Part shown: positions 37,058 to 46,880 of the stretch, piece after piece | How the letters are laid out: every line of letters starts with the position of its first letter | Numbering within the stretch: the stretch's first letter is position 1 | DNA from: Pirellulales bacterium | GTDB lineage: Bacteria; Planctomycetota; Planctomycetia; Pirellulales; S012-138 | Length of the DNA stretch: 64,000 nt | Direction: 5' to 3' | NCBI GenBank assembly: GCA_028066245.1 | Contig: JALCBR010000006.1 | Span: forward strand, 1 to 64,000 | The notes under the pieces: generated by a model | What the model was told of the DNA's origin: nothing | The model's database searches: none | What the model saw: the letters and a program-made list of their open reading frames with translations, nothing else | Position numbers and translations under genes: made by a program

Positions 37058-40000
37058 TTACCAAGCGAACGAGACGCTTCCGGTTCCGGTGTGCAACGCT
37101 TGCCGCCCGTTGGCGTACACGTCGTATCCGCCGAAGATGCTCCAGTGATTGCCGTGTGCCAACTCCAGGCCCATTCCCAACAATGCCCAGTTGCGGCCAA
37201 AGTCCAAGCCGCGCGCGGTGTAGCTGATTGGCCCTAAGGCATTGAAGCGAGCTGTGTACAAGCTTGACTTGTCCAAGTGCTCGTGTTGCCAGCCAACCTG
37301 CATTTGCGGTGTGGCAGACCAGCCCCGCCCCATGATGGAATCGCCGCGATACTGAATGCCGGTGAATGTTCGCAACGATTGCGTGTTGTTGCCTGAACCC
37401 GCCAGATTGAGGGAGCCAGCTCCGCTTTCACCAAAAGCCGCCTGGTGCACATTGATGTATTGCAATGAGGTGACGGGATAGATATTGGGGAAGTATAGGG
37501 AGATATCCAGATCATGCTCTGCATAAAATCCGTGCTGAACGCCATCGTACTCGGAGCTTGCCATCCGGTTGATGCTGGCGAACTGGATGTATCGGTTGAC
37601 GGTGTACTCATCGTAGCCAACCGATCCGGCGAACAGAAAGTGTCCCAGGACATCGTACCCTTCGATGAAACCGCCGAGTGCATAGCTGCGCGACTTGGCG
37701 TGAGCGATGGGAACAAACGAGTTCACTGACGGCGCGGTATAGTTGCCAAAGAAACCGACTCGCGGACCACCCAGGCAACGCGCGGCGCCAAAGGTCGTAC
37801 CACCGACTGTGTAATCAATCCCCGCAGCATTGCCGTCGTAGTCGACATCGCCGCCACGGCCATATCCCAGAATCCATCCATCCCAAGTTCCGTCACACCC
37901 GCAGCAAGCGCCTTGCATTTGGCGGCTGAGGATTCCGTACATTTGGCTGGTGTTCTGCATGCTCACCAAAGCCATTGTTCCGTGGATGTCGCCAACCATT
38001 TGGTCAAGCGCCGCAAGAATACTCTCCACGTTCGGATCGGCGTCCAAGATGTCACGCACTCTTTGAAAGTCCGGGTTGGGATTGTTGCGGACAAGATCCA
38101 AATACGTTCCCAAGGCGACCTGATTGAACGTACGGCCAAGCAATCCCGTGACCCCGTCACGGCCAATCGTGATGCCAAACGTGAAGGGCGTTTGGAATTG
38201 AACTGCACGGAAGCCAGGGATGTTGTCCATCACTGTGGGTGGCGTTCCAACTGTGACGCCGCCCCCGGTGATAATGAATGTGTAGCGCTCGCCGATGTTA
38301 TAGATACCTGGAGCGGCATCGACGTTGACGGTGCCACCCTGCAGATTGGCAAACCCACTAACAACAATCAGGTCGTTATCAACGCCGGCAACGGGATTGG
38401 GCCCGCCGGGTTGGATTTCAATGTTGTACGCACCGCCGACAGAATTCAAATCTCCGTTGATGGTCAACGTTCCAATGCTGTTGCCGGGCGCGATGGTTCC
38501 CATCTGTTGTATGGGTGCAGCAGAGGTGATCATGCCCGCACCGCCTAAGGTAGCGCCAGACCGAATCATCAGGTTCTGGAAGATGACTGAACCGTTGAAT
38601 CTGGTTTCCCCTCCGACAAGATCACCATTAAGGTTTGGTCCAACACCGGTGATGTTGTGGACGTAGTCGAAGAAGAAGGTGCCGTCGGGTGTCGCGGTCG
38701 CCTCGCCATTGGCATCCGCAGTTCGTCCAAAGGTCAGCGTCGGTGCGTTGAGCCCCGCTGTTGAGAGAGCGCTACTGACGATGTTTCCGTTGATCACGGC
38801 GCCTTGCATAATGTTGATCTCGCCAACTGCTGCCGTTGGACCAATTTCAATCGCCGTGCCCGTACCCCCGAGCGTGTTAATTGTGCCCGTCAGGTCAAAT
38901 CGACTGACCAGCGCACTCTGATAGTCTTCCGAGGTGATCTGAAGTCCTGGAAAGTTCAGCAAACCTCGAGTGAAGTCAATCAAAACACCTCGTCCATTCG
39001 CTCCTGTGGCGTTGATTGTGCCACGATGAACGAGGACATGATTGGCCCCCGCGCTTGCAAACAAGCCGACTCCCGAGGTGCCATTGGCGCTGACTGAGGT
39101 TCCCGGCGCGATGGTCACCTTGTTGCCATTCATGGTATTGCCAGGCTCTTGGCCTCCATTGAGCCGAATGCCGGTACTCGCGAAGCCATTGGCACTGACG
39201 TTGGCATTGACGAGCAGATTGCGGTTGTCCGCTTGGACATAAACTCCATTCGCAAATTCTTGCGTCGGTGCAAATCCACCTGTCGCGGCTTGTATTCCGT
39301 TTCCGTTGGTGTAAAAGGCCGCCCCAAAGTGATCAGCCAGGTTGACGGTGTATCCCATGTCAACAAACGCCGCCAACTCCAACGGCGACATATGCCCCTG
39401 GTTGCGGAAGTCCTTGCCGAACGGCGTTGATCGAGTCAAGTTGGCGAAGTCAAGCAGTAGGTGCGTATCTGGGTTCTGGATTGGCAACGGACCGCCGAAG
39501 AGCCCCTGGACGGTGGCTCCTGTAAAAACGCTGGTAGGTGCATTGGGATCGACGACATTATCGACCCAGGCTTGGTTGAGCTCGACCGACATCAGGGCCT
39601 GATCTTGGTCGAAGACCGGCACAGTATTCACCATCCCCAAAAGGTGGCCGATTTCATGAATGGCGATCGCTTCCATGGAGTTCAATGTTGGAATCTGCGT
39701 CATCACGGAAGTATCGAATGCGTCTGTGCCGGGGATAAACGCGATCGCTCCATCAATACCGGTTTCCGTTGCTCCGACCGTGTCGGCACGTTGTGGAGTA
39801 TTACCATTGACGAGCCGGTCAAAGGTGTTGGTTTGGAACATACCTCCCCCGACATCCGCACCCTGCGAAGCGGCAAAGGCATTGAAAGCGGGCGTCGCGG
39901 CATCGATGGCAAAGCGAATCACCGGTGAATTCGCGTTCGCGGCCGGGAGGCCAAGACGGTCTGACCAATACTGCAAAGCACGTTCGACGGCAGCGATTTG

Positions 40001-40279
40001 ATCCGCTGAAAATACCCCTAGATCGCCATCGGCAATGACTCCACCACCGAGCATAAACGCACCGCCAGCGGCGTTGTCGCCCGCGTTCCAGAATTGGACG
40101 TTGAATCCACCAACCTGGGTAATCGCCGGATGCTGGGCATGAGCCCGTTCCGAACCAATCGTGGTCGCGATGAGCAGGGCAAACGTGGCCAGGCACAGCG
40201 CCTTAGCCACAGTCCGGCGCCACCGACCGAAAAGGGGGCTCTTGCGAACAGGCATCTTGGATTTGTCGAGGCAGGACAT
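37058..40279 (-). CDS. Autotransporter with zinc-metalloprotease-like passenger
   Basis: 1073 residues. Extended, Arg-rich signal peptide (AKALCLATFALLIATTIGSERAHA). The N-terminal passenger holds a zinc-protease helix IAIHEIGHLLG (about residue 207) in a domain like the exported NF038122-type metalloproteases; the eleventh position after the first His is Asn rather than the His or Asp of classic metzincins. A long beta-helix-like region follows (about 330-730; GGTGTAIEIGPTAAVGEI, GTIAPGNSIGTLTINGDL). The last ~285 residues form an autotransporter beta-barrel, starting near DGWILGYGRGG and ending in an aromatic residue (VSFAW). It is probably exported by the type Va route and acts outside the outer membrane; the substrate is unknown. 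Confidence 0.86.
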   Translation of the reverse strand: MSCLDKSKMPVRKSPLFGRWRRTVAKALCLATFALLIATTIGSERAHAQHPAITQVGGFNVQFWNAGDNAAGGAFMLGGGVIADGDLGVFSADQIAAVERALQYWSDRLGLPAANANSPVIRFAIDAATPAFNAFAASQGADVGGGMFQTNTFDRLVNGNTPQRADTVGATETGIDGAIAFIPGTDAFDTSVMTQIPTLNSMEAIAIHEIGHLLGMVNTVPVFDQDQALMSVELNQAWVDNVVDPNAPTSVFTGATVQGLFGGPLPIQNPDTHLLLDFANLTRSTPFGKDFRNQGHMSPLELAAFVDMGYTVNLADHFGAAFYTNGNGIQAATGGFAPTQEFANGVYVQADNRNLLVNANVSANGFASTGIRLNGGQEPGNTMNGNKVTIAPGTSVSANGTSGVGLFASAGANHVLVHRGTINATGANGRGVLIDFTRGLLNFPGLQITSEDYQSALVSRFDLTGTINTLGGTGTAIEIGPTAAVGEINIMQGAVINGNIVSSALSTAGLNAPTLTFGRTADANGEATATPDGTFFFDYVHNITGVGPNLNGDLVGGETRFNGSVIFQNLMIRSGATLGGAGMITSAAPIQQMGTIAPGNSIGTLTINGDLNSVGGAYNIEIQPGGPNPVAGVDNDLIVVSGFANLQGGTVNVDAAPGIYNIGERYTFIITGGGVTVGTPPTVMDNIPGFRAVQFQTPFTFGITIGRDGVTGLLGRTFNQVALGTYLDLVRNNPNPDFQRVRDILDADPNVESILAALDQMVGDIHGTMALVSMQNTSQMYGILSRQMQGACCGCDGTWDGWILGYGRGGDVDYDGNAAGIDYTVGGTTFGAARCLGGPRVGFFGNYTAPSVNSFVPIAHAKSRSYALGGFIEGYDVLGHFLFAGSVGYDEYTVNRYIQFASINRMASSEYDGVQHGFYAEHDLDISLYFPNIYPVTSLQYINVHQAAFGESGAGSLNLAGSGNNTQSLRTFTGIQYRGDSIMGRGWSATPQMQVGWQHEHLDKSSLYTARFNALGPISYTARGLDFGRNWALLGMGLELAHGNHWSIFGGYDVYANGRQALHTGTGSVSFAW

Positions 40280-41471
40280 GTTCGCTCTCTTCGAAAGGAA
40301 TCTTTTTTCGGTTGTTCGCAGGTAAATCGTCCGATGGTGCAGACTCTCGGCACCTAGCGCATCCGGCTTATCATTTGGTCGGCGGGTCTAACCGTTGTCT
40401 TTGGCACGACCGAAATCTGCGGAAAACTCAACCTAAGCCCCCTAATTTTCCATTGCGCATTTATGCCATAAGTCATTCTCAAACAATGCATTACGTCAAG
40501 AAGGTTATCGAGTCTGGCTTGTCACAATCGCAGACACCTGAATGCACAAACGGAGCATTCGATTGAATCGACACAACCCCAACGCCATAAAGCATCAATG
40601 CAAATAGATGAATTGGTGGTGTACTGTAAAAGGCTTGAATGCGGCACTAGATTTGCTAGCGGGGCCACTTTTCAAGCGACAATTGCAAGATGACAAGCCC
40701 AGCCCTGAAGACACCAGGCAATGTGATTCTGAGCAGGCATTGCGACACGGGGACTTTTCTGCAAGATTTGTAAACCAATCTGCGTTAATCACGTAGCGTA
40801 CGGAGATTGAACGCGCGATTCTCCAGCTTCATTGCCATTCACTACCTAGCGGTCATCCGCTTCGCCGATGTTCTTGCGACTTGCCGTGACATTCAGCGTG
40901 CTGGCTTTGAAAGCAGAGCTGGCGATCCTTTTTTTCTCGCTGAGTGGCGGTGTTAGTGAATACTCGCATGCAGAGATTCAAGAGATCTGTGAGCGCGAAG
41001 TCGAAGCGACATCCAGCCTCGGCAACCGTCAGCGTCAGCGCAAAAACCTGGTGACCACGCGCACTCGCCCGGAATTGCATCCCGGCACTCACTTCCAGCC
41101 TGATGGTAGTCACCAGCCGGCGGTTTCCGGTCATCGCCTGAGTGACAGCTTGCTAGCCCCACTTCGCTGCTAGGCGCGTTGTGCTGCGCTGGCGTCGCAT
41201 GCGCTATTGGATCGTCGCTTAGTCTAGCGCGGCCGGTGCGTATTTTTGTGACGCCCCCACAGTCTTTGGCGAACTCTTCGTTGGCCGTCCGCTGGCATTG
41301 CGGATTGGTCATCCAGGCGCAAAGCGGTCTGGCAGACGAATCTGCAACTACCGCAAGCAATACGCAAGCCCGAGGCATTGGAAACGCTCAGCAATGATAG
41401 CGTTTCAATGCGAGTTGTGGCGATCGATCCCCACCATTTGATTTGCAACGGTCATTTGTACGCAGCGAGCG
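40280..41471. other. Long gene-poor region, no gene supported
   Basis: About 1.2 kb between the divergent starts of the autotransporter gene and the SulP-carbonic anhydrase gene. Several open frames of 60-140 residues exist on both strands, but none has family-like sequence or a good ribosome-binding site. Around 41084-41397 plus-strand fragments look protein-like but are cut by stops, so an old pseudogene is possible. Promoters for both flanking genes must lie here; none was certain. Confidence 0.5.
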
Positions 41472-43775
41472 ATGGAAATGAATCAAGACGTGAATACATC
41501 TCACAGCGACAACTCGGTCTCCATGCTGAACCCGAAAGTTGTCGGCAAGGATTTGGTCTCCGGCGTCGTCGTTTTTCTTGTCGCCCTGCCACTTTGCCTG
41601 GGGATTGCACTGGCATCAGGTGCGCCGCTGATCTCTGGTCTAATTGCCGGCATCGCTGGCGGCTTGGTAGTTGGAATTCTCAGCGGTTCACACACCAGCG
41701 TCAGCGGGCCCGCAGCCGGGTTGACAGCTATTGTCGCTGCTCAGATTACGGCGCTAGAGAGTTTTGAAGCGTTTTTAGTGGCTGTCATTTTTGCAGGCGT
41801 GATTCAGATCGTCCTCGGTTTGCTCAAGGCTGGCGGATTGAACGCCTTCTTTCCCAGTAGCGTCATCAAAGGACTTCTGGCAGCTATTGGGGTGATCTTG
41901 ATTCTCAAACAGATTCCCCATCTTGTTGGGCACGACTCCGACCCTGAAGGGGCAATGTCATTCCAGCAACCCGATGCGGAAACGAATACGTTTACTGAGT
42001 TGCTGAACGTCTTCGGTGATCTGCAGTTGGGTTCGCTGGTCATTGGACTTGGCTCTGTGGTGCTCTTGCTCGTGTGGGACCGAATTAAGCCCCTCAAGCG
42101 GAGCCTGGTCCCAGCGCCGCTGATTGTCGTTGCGTTGGGTGTTGGCTTAGGATCATGGTTCGGACAGGTCGGCGGAAGATGGGTGATTGGCGCAAGCCAT
42201 ATGGTTGAAGTGCCCGTCTCTGAATCCCTTTCGGGGTTTTTTTCTTCGCTTGCTTCGCCTGACTTTTCCGCCGTGTTGAATCCGGCGGTCTATCTGGCCG
42301 CGGTCACGATCGCCATTGTTGCGTCGCTGGAGACGCTCCTGAACTTGGAAGCAGTTGACCGGCTTGATCCGCGGCACAGGCATTCGCCGCCCAACCGCGA
42401 ACTGATTGCCCAAGGAGTTGGCAATATCACTGCGGGCATGCTGGGCGGTTTGCCCATGACTTCCGTGATCGTCCGCAGTTCTGTCAACATCAGCACTGGG
42501 GCCTATACGCGGATCTCCGCCATCTTCCACGGGTTGCTGCTAGTGGTCAGCGTGATCATGTTCCCGGCCTGGCTGAATATGATCCCTCTCTCCTGCCTGG
42601 CCGCGATTTTGATCGTCACGGGATTCAAACTTGCCAGTCCCAAACTGTTTGTCCAAATGTGGAAGGGCGGCAGATACCAATTCATTCCTTTCGTCACGAC
42701 CGTAAGTGTCATTGTGCTGAGGGATTTGCTTGTCGGAATCATGGTCGGCCTGGGAGTCAGTCTGACATTCATCCTGATGAGCAATCTGCGCCGCCCTGTG
42801 CGCAAAGTCGTGGAAGGTCACGTTGGCGGCGAGGTCGTTCGCATTGAACTGGGTAATCAGGTCAGCTTCCTCAACAAAGCCGCGTTGGAACGCTCGTTGC
42901 GAGAGGTTCCAGACGGTGGGCACGTGTTGCTGGACGCTCACGGCTCGGACTACATCGATCCCGATGTATTGAGCTTGATCCGAGAATTTAAGGAAGAGGT
43001 TGGTCCGGCGCGAAACGTCCAAGTCAGCCTGCGCGGCTTCCGCGATAAGTATGAACTGGAGGATGAGGTCCTGTTCGTTGACTACACCACGCGAGAGCTC
43101 CAGCAGCAGCTGACGCCTGCCAAAGCTCTCCAGTTTCTCATGGATGGCAATGAGCGATTCCGTTCCGGAAAACGGTTGTCGCGAGACCTCGGCCGACAGT
43201 TGCGCGCCACATCGCACGGCCAACATCCCATGGCCGTGATCCTCAGTTGCATCGACTCACGCACGCCGGCCGAAGTCATCTTTGACTTGGGCCTGGGCGA
43301 TGTCCTCAGCGTGCGTGTCGCTGGCAACCTCATCAGCCCCATGATCCTGGGCAGCATTGAGTATGGTTGCAAAGTGGCTGGGGCAAAACTTGTCATGGTG
43401 TTGGGCAATACGCAGTGCGGAGTCGTGGCCACAGCCTGCGAGCACGCCGCGGCCAAGAAAGATCTTTCCCAGGACGGTTCGGCCAATGTTGCTTCCGTTA
43501 TTCACGAGATCCAAGCCTCGATCGATGGTGCGGAGTGCCACTCCGCAATGCAGGGAAGCAAGAATGAGCAAGCCGAGTTTGTTAATGGCGTCGCGACGAA
43601 CAACGTTCAGCACGTTGTTGACTCAATCCTTGAACAAAGTTCAACGATCAAACAAATGACCGAAGAGGGCGAGGTCGCTGTCGTTGGCGGAATGTACGAT
43701 GTCAGCACCGGCAAGATTGACTTCTTCGTCGAGAATGGCTTGGTCAACGAAGAAGAGGTCGACGCGATGGCTTGA
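41472..43775 (+). CDS. SulP-family anion transporter fused to STAS-like and beta-carbonic anhydrase-like domains
   Basis: 767 residues. Residues 20-440 form a SulP transporter of the bicarbonate/sulfate type with about ten to twelve membrane segments (DLVSGVVVFLVALPLCLGIA; SGPAAGLTAIV). A STAS-like domain follows (about 455-525, VRIELGNQVSFLNKAALERS). The C-terminal ~240 residues are a beta-carbonic anhydrase: CIDSRTPAEV with the zinc Cys and the Asp-Arg pair, RVAGNLISP, and GNTQCG. In this family the last motif is GHxxCG, so the zinc-ligand His is Asn here (codon AAT). Likely a bicarbonate transporter with an attached anhydrase that may be inactive or altered. Fusions of this sort are known. 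Confidence 0.9.
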   Translation: MEMNQDVNTSHSDNSVSMLNPKVVGKDLVSGVVVFLVALPLCLGIALASGAPLISGLIAGIAGGLVVGILSGSHTSVSGPAAGLTAIVAAQITALESFEAFLVAVIFAGVIQIVLGLLKAGGLNAFFPSSVIKGLLAAIGVILILKQIPHLVGHDSDPEGAMSFQQPDAETNTFTELLNVFGDLQLGSLVIGLGSVVLLLVWDRIKPLKRSLVPAPLIVVALGVGLGSWFGQVGGRWVIGASHMVEVPVSESLSGFFSSLASPDFSAVLNPAVYLAAVTIAIVASLETLLNLEAVDRLDPRHRHSPPNRELIAQGVGNITAGMLGGLPMTSVIVRSSVNISTGAYTRISAIFHGLLLVVSVIMFPAWLNMIPLSCLAAILIVTGFKLASPKLFVQMWKGGRYQFIPFVTTVSVIVLRDLLVGIMVGLGVSLTFILMSNLRRPVRKVVEGHVGGEVVRIELGNQVSFLNKAALERSLREVPDGGHVLLDAHGSDYIDPDVLSLIREFKEEVGPARNVQVSLRGFRDKYELEDEVLFVDYTTRELQQQLTPAKALQFLMDGNERFRSGKRLSRDLGRQLRATSHGQHPMAVILSCIDSRTPAEVIFDLGLGDVLSVRVAGNLISPMILGSIEYGCKVAGAKLVMVLGNTQCGVVATACEHAAAKKDLSQDGSANVASVIHEIQASIDGAECHSAMQGSKNEQAEFVNGVATNNVQHVVDSILEQSSTIKQMTEEGEVAVVGGMYDVSTGKIDFFVENGLVNEEEVDAMA

Positions 43776-43992
43776 GAGTGGACTGCCCACATCAACGTGG
43801 CGCGAAATCTTGCTCCTCGTCAATCAGAATAGCCACCGTCCCAGGAACGGTTGGCGCCCCTCCTGGCACCACTCCCGGAAACACTGGTGGCGCGCCCGTT
43901 GGAACTCCTGTCGACACCCCTGTTAGAACTCTGGTCCAAACCACCCGTTGGGGGGAGTGCACAGTACCCCCTTTCGAGGTGTATTGACGAGC

Positions 43993-44019
43993 GAGAAAGC
44001 GGCTGAAAATCGCTTTCTC
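43993..44019. terminator. Stem-loop between convergent genes
   Basis: GAGAAAGCG at 43993-44001 pairs perfectly with CGCTTTCTC at 44011-44019 across a nine-base loop, between the ends of the SulP fusion gene and accC. No strong T-run follows, so termination is plausible but not certain. Confidence 0.45.
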
Positions 44020-44040
44020 TCAAGCACTGATTGACAGCTA

Positions 44041-45390
44041 CTAGTCCCGCTTCTTCCACGTCCGTTCGACGAACGTGGTATCCATCCGCATTTCATGGAA
44101 CGCGGTGTGGTTGAGGATTTCCCGGAGGATCGGCTTGGTGGTCTTCAGCCCGTCCACGCGGAGTTCTGTAAGAGCCCGGAGCATACACGCGATGGCTTCA
44201 TCCCGCGTTGGCTGGTGGACCAACAGTTTGCCGATCATGGAATCATAATATGGCGGTACGGAATAGCCGCTATGCGCGTGCGAATCAAACCGGACGCCAA
44301 ACCCGCCGGGTGCAATCAACCGATCGATCTTGCCTGGGTTAGGGCGGAAGCCATGGTTTGGGTCTTCTGCGTTGATGCGGCATTCCATCGCCGCGCCGCT
44401 GGGTTTGATGTTTTCTTGCGTGAAGGGGAGTTCCTCTCCCGCAGCCACGCGGATCATGGTCTTAATGAGATCAATATTGGTGACGAGTTCTGTGACCGGA
44501 TGCTCCACCTGAATCCGCGTGTTAACTTCAATGAAGTAGAAGTTGTTTTCGCGGTCGAGAATGAACTCGACTGTGCCGGCGTTGGTGTAGTTGGCCGCGC
44601 GGGCAATGCGGACCGCAGCATCACAAATCTCCGCCCGTAGCTCGTCGCTGAGGTTGGGGGCCGGGCTTTCTTCAATCAGCTTTTGATGCCGCCGCTGCGT
44701 GGTGCAATCTCGCTCGAACAAATGGCAGACGTTGCCGTGTTGGTCCGCGATGAGCTGCACCTCAATGTGCCTGGGGAACTGGACGTACTTCTCCAGGTAG
44801 ACGCTAGGGTCGCCGAATGCAGCCCCGGCTTCCGCTTGAGCCTGGGCAAGTTCTGACTTGAACTTGAGATCATTTTGGGCCACCCGCATCCCGCGGCCAC
44901 CACCACCGGCGACCGCTTTGATCAACACGGGGAAGCCAAGCTCGTGGGCAGTACGCAAAGCCGCGTCTTCAGACTCGACAATTCCATCACTGCCGGGCAC
45001 GACGGGCACATCGGCCTTCTTGGCGAGACGGCGTGCTTTTTCCTTGTCGCCCAGCAACATCATCGCTTCCGGGGTTGGTCCAATGAAATCGATCTGGCAA
45101 CTGCGGCACACATCGGCAAAGCCAGGGTTCTCCGCCAAGAACCCGTAGCCTGGGTGAATGGCTTGTACGTTGCCAATCTCCGCCGCCGCGATAATGCTGG
45201 CTTGCTTAAGATAGCTATCTCCACCGCGCGGTCCGCCGATGCAGATTGCTTGATCGGCCAGATCCAGATAAGCCGCACCTCGATCGGCCTCGCTGAAGAC
45301 GGCGACCGTCTCGATTCCCATCTCGCGGCATGCACGCAGGATCCTTAGTGCAATTTCGCCGCGGTTCGCTACCAGGATTCGCGTGTACAT
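44041..45390 (-). CDS. accC: Biotin carboxylase subunit of acetyl-CoA carboxylase
   Basis: Uses ATP and bicarbonate to carboxylate the biotin on BCCP, the first half of the acetyl-CoA carboxylase reaction. Motifs: Gly-rich [12 protein letters not shown], the [20 protein letters not shown] stretch, and [16 protein letters not shown]. 449 residues is normal. The start [17 protein letters not shown] is standard. accB lies 168 bases upstream on the same strand, a common accB-accC order. Confidence 0.96.
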   Translation of the reverse strand: MYTRILVANRGEIALRILRACREMGIETVAVFSEADRGAAYLDLADQAICIGGPRGGDSYLKQASIIAAAEIGNVQAIHPGYGFLAENPGFADVCRSCQIDFIGPTPEAMMLLGDKEKARRLAKKADVPVVPGSDGIVESEDAALRTAHELGFPVLIKAVAGGGGRGMRVAQNDLKFKSELAQAQAEAGAAFGDPSVYLEKYVQFPRHIEVQLIADQHGNVCHLFERDCTTQRRHQKLIEESPAPNLSDELRAEICDAAVRIARAANYTNAGTVEFILDRENNFYFIEVNTRIQVEHPVTELVTNIDLIKTMIRVAAGEELPFTQENIKPSGAAMECRINAEDPNHGFRPNPGKIDRLIAPGGFGVRFDSHAHSGYSVPPYYDSMIGKLLVHQPTRDEAIACMLRALTELRVDGLKTTKPILREILNHTAFHEMRMDTTFVERTWKKRD

Positions 45391-45558
45391 AACCAGCTGG
45401 AACTTCGGATTCTGCTAAGGGGATGGGAGAGTGGCCTACGGGGCCGGCAATTGAGCCGCTACGGCGAAAGTTCATCTTTGGGAGTTGCAGCGGTGATCGT
45501 CCAGCGCAGCTGCGGACAGAACTGGGTGACCTGATTGGTCTGCGCGTTGCAAGAATAG

Positions 45559-46044
45559 TTAGGCAGGCTCAATCGCAAACAGGGCTTGATTGTATTCCAC
45601 CGCCTGTTCGTTTTGGACCAGGGCTCGCACGATCGTTCCGGAGACGCCGGCGGGGATTTCATTGAAGACCTTCATGGCTTCAATAATGCAAACCGTGGTC
45701 TCTGGTTCGACTTTATCGCCTGGTTTGACGAATGGGGGTTCACCGGGCTTGGCCGAGAGAAAGAACGTGCCTACCACGGGCGCTTTGATGGTATGCAGCT
45801 TGCTTTCGTCTTTCTTTGCTGCCGCAGTTGGATCAGCAGCGGGGGCAGCCGCTTGTGGGATTTGTGCCGGGGGCGCGCTGTGGATTACCTGCGGCGCTGT
45901 CTCTGCTCCGCGGCGCAACGAAATGCGGTCCTCTCCCGAACGCAGGTCGATCGCGGAGAGATCGTGCTCTTGCATGAGTTTCACAAGCTTGCGGATCTGT
46001 CCTAAGTCAAAGGGGTCACCGGCTTTGGACGCCGAGTCAGCCAT
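45559..46044 (-). CDS. accB: Biotin carboxyl carrier protein of acetyl-CoA carboxylase
   Basis: 161 residues: an N-terminal helical part (DLGQIRKLVKLMQEHDLSAIDL), an Ala/Pro-rich flexible linker (about 58-85), and a biotinyl domain with the biotinylated Lys in CIIEAMKVFNEIPAGVSGTI. It carries the carboxyl group between AccC and the transferase. It precedes accC by 168 bases. Upstream toward the peptidase gene lies a repeat block, so accB probably has its own promoter. Confidence 0.95.
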   Translation of the reverse strand: MADSASKAGDPFDLGQIRKLVKLMQEHDLSAIDLRSGEDRISLRRGAETAPQVIHSAPPAQIPQAAAPAADPTAAAKKDESKLHTIKAPVVGTFFLSAKPGEPPFVKPGDKVEPETTVCIIEAMKVFNEIPAGVSGTIVRALVQNEQAVEYNQALFAIEPA

Positions 46045-46319
46045 GCCATCTAGCTCCAGTTGTCAATATTTCGCGGCGCGCCAACGTCGCTCGGGTGCGC
46101 ATTCGCGCGCACAGCGAGCCGTCTCAGGCACCCCTGGTCCCGGCTCAGCCGATCTTGCGGCCGGATTTTTCCTAACTTGTTCTGAATACCCTAGTTGAAG
46201 TCAACGCCAAGCGGAAGCCGGCAATTTCCGCGACAAGATCATTCGCGGAGAAATTTCGCGGAGAGAATATGGCGTCGTGTCAATTCGATCGACCATTCCA
46301 TGCTCGACCTGGAATCTGA

Positions 46320-46850
46320 TCCCCTAGAGAGATTTTCTTGTTGGCGTTCCGTCGCCGCCATGGGCGAACTCGGATTGCCGAGGTGTTGGACGACATCCGA
46401 CTGGGAGCAGAGCGGAATCAACAAAGCGCTCGAAAACATCTTCTTGATCGGTGTTCTGTTCGTCGCCAGTTTCATCGCTTCGCGGACCCGCGATTGAATT
46501 GCCGCGGCGTTCTCGCACGCCCTGCTCTCACGCGTACGGGCGAAATTGACATTGGTCAAATTTTTCCATCCTCCAGGGGGGTGGCGCAAACGCTTCACGC
46601 CCGTGCAATGGGCCAGCAACGGGACCGCAAACATCACCGACAACCTTGACGTTACGTTCAGTAGCATGTTAACCGTCAACCTCTTATGGCGCTCGGCAGC
46701 GCGCAGGGCAGCACGAAACACCCCTCAAATTTGACCAATGTCAATTTCGCCCGTACGCCTGAAAGCAGGGCGCGTAGGCTTCCATCGGGGGATGATTTGA
46801 CAGGGCCATCCGCTCGGCGGAACAGTAATCCGGCAGGTGCTCTAGGTTTC
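46320..46850 (-). repeat. Dispersed repeat block, copy B (inverted to copy A)
   Basis: Matches copy A (about 18425-18975) in inverse orientation, with the same order of parts: outer motif (46785-46845), palindromic element (46521-46769), and a gene-start fragment (about 46320-46510 on the minus strand). In the minus direction the fragment reads MKLATNRTPIKKMFSSALLI, like a signal peptide, then an unrelated or decayed tail. It fills most of the space between the aminopeptidase gene and accB. Confidence 0.75.
46521..46769 (-). mobile_element. MITE-like palindromic element, copy B
   Basis: 249 bases. Left end CCTGCTCTCACGCGTACGGG at 46521-46540, continuing to about 46565, is repeated in reverse complement to about 46726-46769, with two mismatches in 44 bases. 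The interior matches the interior of copy A at 18566-18723 in the opposite sense, so the copies differ in orientation. No transposase is present. Confidence 0.7.
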
Positions 46851-46880
46851 AGATATGCCGCTGAGAACACAGCCTGCGCG

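Noticed and set aside
37913..38548. Plus-strand open frame of 211 residues inside the autotransporter gene
   Set aside because: It is the reverse of repetitive beta-helix codons; long shadows are common there.
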